A stretch of DNA of 64,000 bases from Bordetella sp. LUAb4 (GTDB taxonomy: Bacteria; Pseudomonadota; Gammaproteobacteria; Burkholderiales; Burkholderiaceae_B), in assembly GCF_021325795.1 (NCBI RefSeq), contig NZ_JAHPZX010000003.1, positions 895,742 through 959,741 on the forward strand, read 5' to 3'. The notes beneath the pieces were generated by a model. That model did no database searches, had not been told where the DNA came from, and saw only the letters and a list, made by a program, of their open reading frames with translations. Shown here in pieces: positions 58,566 through 64,000 of the stretch (position 1 is the first letter of the stretch; every line of letters starts with the position of its first letter). Both the position numbers and the translations under genes were made by a program.

Positions 58566-59783
58566 TCAAACTCCGAACAGGGACCGCGCCACGACGTTGA
58601 GTTGCACTTCGGTGGTACCGCCGGCAATGGTCTTGGATCGCGCATAAAGATAGTTCTGCACGGCCAGCCCCGAACTCGACGCCATGGCGGTAGCGGACTC
58701 AGGCAGGAACTGGCGGCTGCCCGTGGGGCCGACGGCCAGCAAGGCGATGCGGCTCAGCGACTGCGCCACGGCGCTGCAAGCCAGTTTCAAGGCCGACGGG
58801 CGAGCGTCCAGGGGCTCCTTGCGCAGCATCGCCCCGGTGGCCGATGCCAGCATTTCCCGGGCGCCCTTGATGCGCGCGGCCTGCGTCAGCAGATCGGCGT
58901 CCAGGGTACTGTAGTCGCGCAGGGGTTCCAGCGCGCGGCACGTTTCCAGCAAGCGGGCCACCTGCCGCCATTGCCGCATCAATGTGGCGACGCTGGCGGC
59001 CGGCAGGCGTTCGCGTTCCAGCAGATACTTGGCGCACGCCCAACCCTTGCCTTCTTCGCCCAGCAGGCGTGCCGCCGGCACGCGCACGTCATCCAGGAAC
59101 ACTTCGTTGACATGGTGCCAGCCATCTATGGTGCGGATCGGGCGCACGCTGATGCCCGGGGTATCCATGTCGATGAGAAACAGCGAGATGCCGTCCTGCT
59201 TGCGCTCGCCGCGCGTGGTGCGTGTCAGCAGATAGATGCGGTTGGCTTCGTGGGCATGCGATGTCCAGATCTTTTGGCCATTGATGACGTAGTCGTCGCC
59301 ATCGCGCACCGCGGGGGTTTGCAGCGACGCCAGGTCCGAACCGGCGCCCGGTTCGGAATACCCCTGGCACCACCAGTCGGTGGTATCCAGGATGCGCGGC
59401 AGGAAATGGGACTTCTGTTCCGGCGTGCCGAAATGCATGATCACGGGGCCGATATGCCCCAGGCCATGGTGATACAGCGGTGGGCAGTCGTTGTCGGCCA
59501 TCACCTCTTCGAAGATGGTGCGCTGGCGCAGGTTCCAGCCGGTGCCGCCATGCTCCACCGGCCAGTTGGGTGCCGACCAGCCACGTGCGTGCAGGATCTG
59601 CTGCCAGCGCGCGTAGGTCTTGCGCGTTATCTTGCCGCCGGCGGCGACCAGCGCGCGGATGTCCGGCGGACAATGTTCACGGGCAAACGCATGCAGTTCG
59701 GCGCGGAAGGCGGCGTCCGCGGCGGTTTCCTGATGGCCGCTGGACGGCAGCGCCAGGAAAGCGGGGTTCAGCGTATCCGGCAT
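58566..59783 (-). CDS. Acyl-CoA dehydrogenase, larger subunit
   Basis: A 405-residue FAD enzyme. 'QGYSEPGAGSDLASLQTPAVRDGDDYVINGQKIWTSHAHEANRIYLLTRT' is the FAD motif; the C terminus is 'YARSKTIAGGTTEVQLNVVARSLFG', where Gly replaces the common catalytic Glu of 'EGT'. This variant is usual in heteromeric FadE26-29/ChsE-like and pimeloyl-CoA-type dehydrogenases. ATG 59783 lies 2 nt after the hydratase stop (TGACATG). It is 4 nt from the partner dehydrogenase, so the two subunits are probably made together. Confidence 0.9.
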   Translation of the reverse strand: MPDTLNPAFLALPSSGHQETAADAAFRAELHAFAREHCPPDIRALVAAGGKITRKTYARWQQILHARGWSAPNWPVEHGGTGWNLRQRTIFEEVMADNDCPPLYHHGLGHIGPVIMHFGTPEQKSHFLPRILDTTDWWCQGYSEPGAGSDLASLQTPAVRDGDDYVINGQKIWTSHAHEANRIYLLTRTTRGERKQDGISLFLIDMDTPGISVRPIRTIDGWHHVNEVFLDDVRVPAARLLGEEGKGWACAKYLLERERLPAASVATLMRQWRQVARLLETCRALEPLRDYSTLDADLLTQAARIKGAREMLASATGAMLRKEPLDARPSALKLACSAVAQSLSRIALLAVGPTGSRQFLPESATAMASSSGLAVQNYLYARSKTIAGGTTEVQLNVVARSLFGV

Positions 59784-59784
59784 G

Positions 59785-60561
59785 TCAGCGGCCCTTGTAG
59801 ACCGGCGGACGCTTTTCCAGGAAGGCCTGTTGCGCTTCGCGGGCGTCTTCCGTATTCGACAAGGCCACGGTGATGTTCTGCTCGTAGCGATAGCCTTCGC
59901 GCGGCGGCATGGAAGCCGTGACCTGCGCGGCTTCCTTGGCATAGCGCAGCGCGATGGGCGCCTTGCCGGCAATCTCGTGGGCCAGTTCCATGACGTAGGG
60001 CATCAGTTCTTCCGGCGGCAGGCTGGCCTCGATCAAGCCCAGGCGGTACAGCTCGTCGGCGGAAACTTTCATGCCGGTGAAGAACATGCGGCGCGCGCGC
60101 GACTTGCCGAATACCCGCTGCAGCAAGGCCGTGCCGCCGGCCAACCCGACGTTGATCTCCGGCATGGCGACATAGGCGTTGTTCGACGCCACCCAGATGT
60201 CGCAGGACGCCATCAAGCCGAAGCCCGCGCCCAGAGCCGCGCCATTGACCGCGGCGATGATGGGCTTGTTGCACTCCTGGATGGACAGCGACGATTCGCG
60301 CACCAGGCGGTTGTGCTTCCAATAGGCGCCCGGGCCGCGTTGCTTGATGGCGGGCCGTTCGGAGACATCGGCGCCGGCCGAGAATACCTTGGCCTTGCTG
60401 GTCAGGACGACACAGCGCACGTCGTCGTCGTCATTGAAGCCGTCGAAGACCTCGACGATCTCGGCGCGCATTTGCGCGTTCTGCGCATTGACCGGCGGAC
60501 GGTTGAGATAAACGATGGCAACGTGTCCGTCGCGTTGTACTTCCAGGCATTCGTAGCTCAT
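59785..60561 (-). CDS. Enoyl-CoA hydratase/isomerase
   Basis: A 258-residue crotonase-fold enzyme. 'VYLNRPPVNAQNAQMRAEIVEVFDGFNDDDDVRCVVLTSKAKVFSAGADVSE' gives the first oxyanion segment, 'NKPIIAAVNGAALGAGFGLMASCDIWVASNNAYVAMPEINVGLAGG' the second, with the Glu of 'MPEINVG' as one catalytic acid. 'ASCDIWVAS' is standard. AGGAG stands 6-7 nt before ATG 60561. It would hydrate the enoyl-CoA product of the dehydrogenase pair. Confidence 0.92.
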   Translation of the reverse strand: MSYECLEVQRDGHVAIVYLNRPPVNAQNAQMRAEIVEVFDGFNDDDDVRCVVLTSKAKVFSAGADVSERPAIKQRGPGAYWKHNRLVRESSLSIQECNKPIIAAVNGAALGAGFGLMASCDIWVASNNAYVAMPEINVGLAGGTALLQRVFGKSRARRMFFTGMKVSADELYRLGLIEASLPPEELMPYVMELAHEIAGKAPIALRYAKEAAQVTASMPPREGYRYEQNITVALSNTEDAREAQQAFLEKRPPVYKGR

Positions 60562-60626
60562 CTTGCGCTCCTGTGGCTTGCCGGCGCATGGGGCCGGTTG
60601 AAAAAGGAAATGTGTCGCCGCGGACC

Positions 60627-61628
60627 TCATTGCGGCGTGAAGTCCGCACCGCTGCGCACCAGTTGTTTCAGTCGCTGGCTCTCTTTGTCGAGAAAGTCGG
60701 CGAACTGCTGGGGCGTGCCGTCCTGCACCAGCAGCGCGGTCGTGTCGATGGCGGCACGCGTCCTCGGATCGTTGACGGCGTGGCGCAGATCGGTATTCAA
60801 GCGGCTGACGATTGCGTCCGGGGTGCCCTTGGGCACGAAGAAACCGAACCAGCTGCCGAACACCAGATCCTCGCCAAGACTGCGAAACGTCGGCACACCG
60901 GGTGCGCCCGGGTGGGGCTGCGCGCTGGCAATGGCGATGGCCCGCAGGCGTCCGGCCTTCACCGAACTCATGGATGACGGCCCGTCGAAGATCCCGTCCA
61001 CCTGGCCGGCCAAGACGTCGTTCATGGCGGGCGCCGTGCCTCGATAGGGAACGTGCGTGATCTGCACGCCCGCCGCGTGGGCCCACAGCTCGGCCGCGAT
61101 GTGGGGGCTGGAGGCCACGCCGGAAGACGCCAGGCGCAGATTGCCTGGTGATTTGCGCGCCTTGGCCAATACGTCGTCGAGCGTGTGCAGGTCGGAGCGT
61201 GCCGACACGACCAGCATATTGCTGCTGTTGCCCAGCAGCATGACCGGCCGCAGCGCATCGGGCGCATAGCTCATGTCCTTGCGCACGATGGGGTTGGAGG
61301 TGAAGGCATAGCTGGTCAACAGGATGGTGTTGCCGTCGGGCTCCGCGCGGGCGACGGTCTGCGTGCCTATCATCGTGCCGCCGCCGCCCTCGTTCTTGAC
61401 GATGACGGGGACGTTCCAGTTGCGGCCCAGGTATTCGGCGATGGACCGTCCGTACAGATCGGTCACGCCGCCCGGCGCATAAGGGACGATGATGGTGACT
61501 GGCTGGCTGGGGTATTTGGCCTCGGCTGCATTGGCTGTTACGGTCATCATGGCCGTCACTGCTGTTGCCGCCGTCAATGCCGCGAACACCGCCATCGATG
61601 CGGCGCGCGCGCACAAGCGCTTGCTCAT
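60627..61628 (-). CDS. Bug/TctC-family periplasmic receptor
   Basis: A 333-residue secreted protein. A signal peptide of about 35 residues ends 'TVTANAAEA'; 'YPSQPVTIIVPYAPGGVTDLYGRSIAEYLGRNWNVPVIVKNEGGGGTMIGTQTVARAEPDGNTILLTSYAF' is the binding block. The binding loop has Glu-Gly-Gly-Gly-Gly in place of the common Arg-Pro-Gly-Ala-Gly. GAGGAG lies before ATG 61628. It lies between an enoyl-CoA hydratase gene and a second Bug gene. Confidence 0.9.
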   Translation of the reverse strand: MSKRLCARAASMAVFAALTAATAVTAMMTVTANAAEAKYPSQPVTIIVPYAPGGVTDLYGRSIAEYLGRNWNVPVIVKNEGGGGTMIGTQTVARAEPDGNTILLTSYAFTSNPIVRKDMSYAPDALRPVMLLGNSSNMLVVSARSDLHTLDDVLAKARKSPGNLRLASSGVASSPHIAAELWAHAAGVQITHVPYRGTAPAMNDVLAGQVDGIFDGPSSMSSVKAGRLRAIAIASAQPHPGAPGVPTFRSLGEDLVFGSWFGFFVPKGTPDAIVSRLNTDLRHAVNDPRTRAAIDTTALLVQDGTPQQFADFLDKESQRLKQLVRSGADFTPQ

Positions 61629-61736
61629 TCCTCATCTCCTCCTGGTGAGTCCCCCATGGGCGCTGGGCGCCTCTCGTTGTGGGCTTGCTTGGTCAGTGGG
61701 CGGCTCAATGGCCACCGCAATCGCCGTGACCCCGAC

Positions 61737-62714
61737 CTACTCCGGCTTGATCCCGGCCCGTTCGATCAGGGCCTTCCACTTGGCCTGTTCCGTCACGATC
61801 AGTTGCTCCATCTCCTGCGGCGTACCGCCTTCCAGCGAGGTACCTTTCTCGAAGCTGTTGCGCACACGGGGATCGTTGATCACCTGGTTCAAGGTGGCGT
61901 TGAGCTTGTCGATGACCGCGCGTGGCGTACCGGCGGGCGCGGCGATGTAGTTGACCGGCACGGCCTCGAAACCCGGCAAGGTTTCCGCGATGGCCGGCAG
62001 ATCGGGCAAAGCGGGGTCGCGCTTCAGCGTGGAGACCCCCAGCGCGCGCACGTCGCCGGACTGGATCAGGGGTAGATACACACTGAGCGTGTCTATGGTC
62101 ATGGGCACCTGGCCGCTCATCAGGTCGGTACGCGCCGGCCCCGTGCCGCGATAGGGCACATGGAAGATATCCACGCCCGCTTTCTGTTTGAACAACTCGC
62201 CGGCCAGATGGCTGGTGGAGCCGACGCCCGAACTGGCGAAGCCCAGCTTGCCGGGATGGGCGCGGGCGTAATCGACCAACTCCTGGACACTGTGCACCGG
62301 CAGGCTCTTGGTGACGACCAGGACATTGGCCCCGACGCTCAGCTTGCCCACCGGCACCAGGCTCTTGAATGGATCGTAGGAGAGGTTCTTGAACAGATAC
62401 GGCGCCGTCATCTGCTGGCCTGGCGTGGCATACAGCAGGGTGTAGCCGTCATGCGGGGCCTGGGCCACGAAGCTGGCGCCCAGCGTGCCGCCGGCGCCCG
62501 GCTTGTTCTCCACCACGATGGGCTGGCCCAGTGCCTTGGACCATGGCTCGGCAATCCGGCGGGCGTTGGCATCGGCGCCGCCACCGGGCGCGAAGGGCAC
62601 GATAAGACGTATGGGCTGGTTCGGGTAGGGGGCCGCCGCCAGGCAAGAAGACGCCAAGGCAAGCAAACCGCCGCATAAGCCGCTGACCAGCAAAACTCGC
62701 GTTTCGCTGCGCAT
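61737..62714 (-). CDS. Bug/TctC-family periplasmic receptor
   Basis: A 325-residue secreted binding protein. The signal peptide 'MRSETRVLLVSGLCGGLLALASSCLAAAPY' precedes 'PNQPIRLIVPFAPGGGADANARRIAEPWSKALGQPIVVENKPGAGGTLGASFVAQAPHDGYTLLYATP'. It is the first gene of the minus-strand acyl-CoA operon and is divergent from a TetR regulator gene across the 62817-62830 palindrome. Two unlike Bug genes in tandem suggest two related substrates or a sensing and an uptake receptor. Confidence 0.9.
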   Translation of the reverse strand: MRSETRVLLVSGLCGGLLALASSCLAAAPYPNQPIRLIVPFAPGGGADANARRIAEPWSKALGQPIVVENKPGAGGTLGASFVAQAPHDGYTLLYATPGQQMTAPYLFKNLSYDPFKSLVPVGKLSVGANVLVVTKSLPVHSVQELVDYARAHPGKLGFASSGVGSTSHLAGELFKQKAGVDIFHVPYRGTGPARTDLMSGQVPMTIDTLSVYLPLIQSGDVRALGVSTLKRDPALPDLPAIAETLPGFEAVPVNYIAAPAGTPRAVIDKLNATLNQVINDPRVRNSFEKGTSLEGGTPQEMEQLIVTEQAKWKALIERAGIKPE

Positions 62715-62816
62715 CCTGTCTCCACCTATCTATCGTCTCGTCCGCACCCCGGCGCACGGCCGTCGTTCGGCAAGACTTGTTTTCCAGTGGCGGTCCGAGT
62801 AGATTCACACGAACCG

Positions 62817-62830
62817 ACCGACCGGTCGGT
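62817..62830. promoter_or_regulatory. Palindromic TetR operator candidate ACCGACCGGTCGGT
   Basis: A perfect 14-bp palindrome in the 211-bp divergent promoter, extended on the left by another CCGA repeat, with a -10-like TAGAAT at 62835-62840 next to it. It lies 96 bp before the TetR start and 102 bp before the Bug start. CCGACCGGTCGG-type dyads are common for acyl-CoA-responsive TetR repressors. Confidence 0.6.
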
Positions 62831-62925
62831 TGGGTAGAATCTTAGACGCTTTCTGACGAAAGTCCACCCCTGGGATATTCCCTTATCATCCCCCCTCCAC
62901 TTTTTGGACGACAGGATCGAACACC

Positions 62926-63516
62926 ATGACAGCGCGGGATCCCGGGCGTTACGAGCAGATCATCAATGAGGCGCGGCGCTTGTTCGCGCGTCATGGTTAT
63001 CAGGGCACGTCGTTGAACATGATCGCGGCTGAAGTGGGGATCTCGAAGTCGACGCTGTACCACCACTTCCCGGACAAGGAGACCCTGTACCGCAGCCTGG
63101 TGGCGACTGGCATGGAGACGTTGTTCAACCGTGTGCGGGACGCGATGCAGGGGCAAGGTCCCGATGCGGCGCAGCGCCTGAGCGCCTTCATGCGCGCATC
63201 GATTGAGTATTACGAAGAGTGCCACGACAGCTGGGTGTCGGGTTCGCAGTTGTTTTGGATGACGGACAGCGAGGCACATCGCGCCCTGGTCGTGAAGTGG
63301 CGCGACGCCTACGAAGGGCTGTTGAAGGAAGCCGTGCGCGACGGCATTGCGTCGGGCCAGTTCAAGCCGGACACCGACGTCAGCCTGGCGGCCAAATTCC
63401 TGCTGTCTTCATTGAACCAGCTGTCGCGCTGGTACCGCCCGGACGGAGAGAAGACCGCGCAGGAGATCATGGACTGTTTCGTCGGCATGTTCCTGCATGG
63501 GATAGAAAAGGCCTGA
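62926..63516 (+). CDS. TetR-family transcriptional regulator
   Basis: A 196-residue repressor. Helix-turn-helix at about residues 10-55: 'QIINEARRLFARHGYQGTSLNMIAAEVGISKSTLYHHFPDKETLY', followed by an all-helical ligand domain. It is divergent from the Bug/acyl-CoA operon and probably represses it until an acyl-CoA or acid ligand binds (inference from layout). AGGA lies before ATG 62926. Confidence 0.93.
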   Translation: MTARDPGRYEQIINEARRLFARHGYQGTSLNMIAAEVGISKSTLYHHFPDKETLYRSLVATGMETLFNRVRDAMQGQGPDAAQRLSAFMRASIEYYEECHDSWVSGSQLFWMTDSEAHRALVVKWRDAYEGLLKEAVRDGIASGQFKPDTDVSLAAKFLLSSLNQLSRWYRPDGEKTAQEIMDCFVGMFLHGIEKA

Positions 63517-63719
63517 GGCGCTGAATCGCCTGCTACGCAAAATTACCTGATCCCGCCGCATCGCACGAAAAATCAAATCAGCAAGCATTGAGCGCTGCAT
63601 CGGCGGACTCAGCCTTGCGTCAAGGATTCGTAATTTCGCGTTTAACGACGCGGCGTTATGCATGGCTCGTTACTCGCATCGCGGCTACTAACCGAACAAT
63701 TCGGTGAAAGAGTAGCGTG
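63517..63719. other. Intergenic, no gene seen
   Basis: This 203-bp gap separates the TetR gene and the edge-cut outer-membrane gene, both on the plus strand. It is AT-richer than the flanks and probably holds the promoter of the latter. No repeat was recognised. Confidence 0.4.
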
Positions 63720-64000
63720 ATGACTTGTTTGGGAAGCAGGTGCAAGAGTCGGAGCGGCGATAAGACCGTCGCAGGTAACGGGGCGGTCGGGTCGGTGCTC
63801 GGCGCTTTCCTATCTATTGGGACCTTCCTTCTATTCGGATCAGTCGCGGTGGCGGCTGAAGCCGTGCCTGGAGCGGAGATGCAGCGCCTGCAAGAGCAGG
63901 AGATGGAGCAGCAGCGGCTGCGCAGCAAGCCTTCCGTCGATGTCTTTACCAATACAGGGACGGGGGCGGACGAAGGGGCGATTCTTCTCCCAGATGAGTC
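63720..64000 (+). CDS. N terminus of probable ShlB/FhaC/HecB-type secretion protein, cut by window edge
   Basis: ATG 63720 opens a frame that stays open to the window end (93 codons). An extended N terminus and a hydrophobic signal ('GSVLGAFLSIGTFLLFGSVAVAAEA') are followed by a charged Gln/Glu/Arg helix ('EMQRLQEQEMEQQRLRSKPS') and a loop ending '..ILLPDES'. That order (signal, basic-Gln helix, Pro-rich lead to the first POTRA domain) is how two-partner-secretion outer-membrane transporters begin. The assignment rests on this pattern only, since POTRA and barrel lie outside the window. GTG 63717 is an alternative start. Confidence 0.55.
   Translation, partial: MTCLGSRCKSRSGDKTVAGNGAVGSVLGAFLSIGTFLLFGSVAVAAEAVPGAEMQRLQEQEMEQQRLRSKPSVDVFTNTGTGADEGAILLPDE

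Overview
This is a GC-rich stretch of a betaproteobacterial chromosome, most likely from the Alcaligenaceae (Bordetella/Achromobacter group). The reasons are five orphan Bug/TctC-type periplasmic receptors next to catabolic operons, many LysR/IclR regulators, family III CoA-transferases, a bhu/hmu-type haem ABC transporter, a Burkholderiales-type porin, and what looks like the start of an FhaC-type secretion gene at the right edge. No rRNA, tRNA, CRISPR array or insertion sequence was seen. The genus is an inference from gene content only.

Layout. 1-6.3 kb: a cut-off family 2 glycosyltransferase, an acyltransferase-3 membrane protein with no canonical start codon, an EamA/RhtA exporter, a DHA2 drug exporter divergent from its LysR regulator across a perfect 21-bp palindrome, and tspO. 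6.3-10.7 kb: a catabolic module (SDR, Bug receptor, double-length CoA-transferase) with a divergent LysR. 11.2-15.7 kb: an ECF sigma / FecR / TonB-receptor iron signalling set carrying several short tandem repeats. 15.7-18.6 kb: a Mug glycosylase, a DUF2322 protein and a two-gene AbiE-like operon behind a 55-bp near-perfect palindrome. 18.6-24.4 kb: an oligopeptide-type receptor with a CocE hydrolase, a PEP-mutase/isocitrate-lyase family enzyme and a porin. 24.6-27.3 kb: hmuTUV. 27.4-43.7 kb: mostly housekeeping and envelope genes (MFS, aldehyde dehydrogenase, PepE, a lipoprotein, a GT9-like protein, RraA-like, an ABC exporter, MscS, FUSC, an EmrB-type exporter).

43.7-51.4 kb is the most coherent metabolic locus. 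A minus-strand operon encodes MmgE/PrpD, an acyl-CoA dehydrogenase, a MaoC/HTD2-type hydratase, a CitE-like lyase, a family III CoA-transferase and an IclR regulator, with a convergent Bug receptor gene. The enzyme set resembles the itaconate-degradation (ict/ich/ccl) locus of Pseudomonas aeruginosa, but with IclR and Bug in place of LysR and a TRAP transporter. Matching 8-4-8 palindromes lie upstream of both transcription units, at the two outer ends of the locus, and are good candidates for the IclR operator.

51.6-64 kb: a GNAT acetyltransferase, a Bug receptor with a PDC-lactonase-like amidohydrolase, two short AT-richer orphan genes, and a second acyl-CoA operon (NDP-forming acyl-CoA synthetase, two paired acyl-CoA dehydrogenases, enoyl-CoA hydratase, two Bug receptors) divergent from a TetR regulator over a palindromic operator. 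The last 280 bases hold the start of a probable two-partner-secretion transporter.
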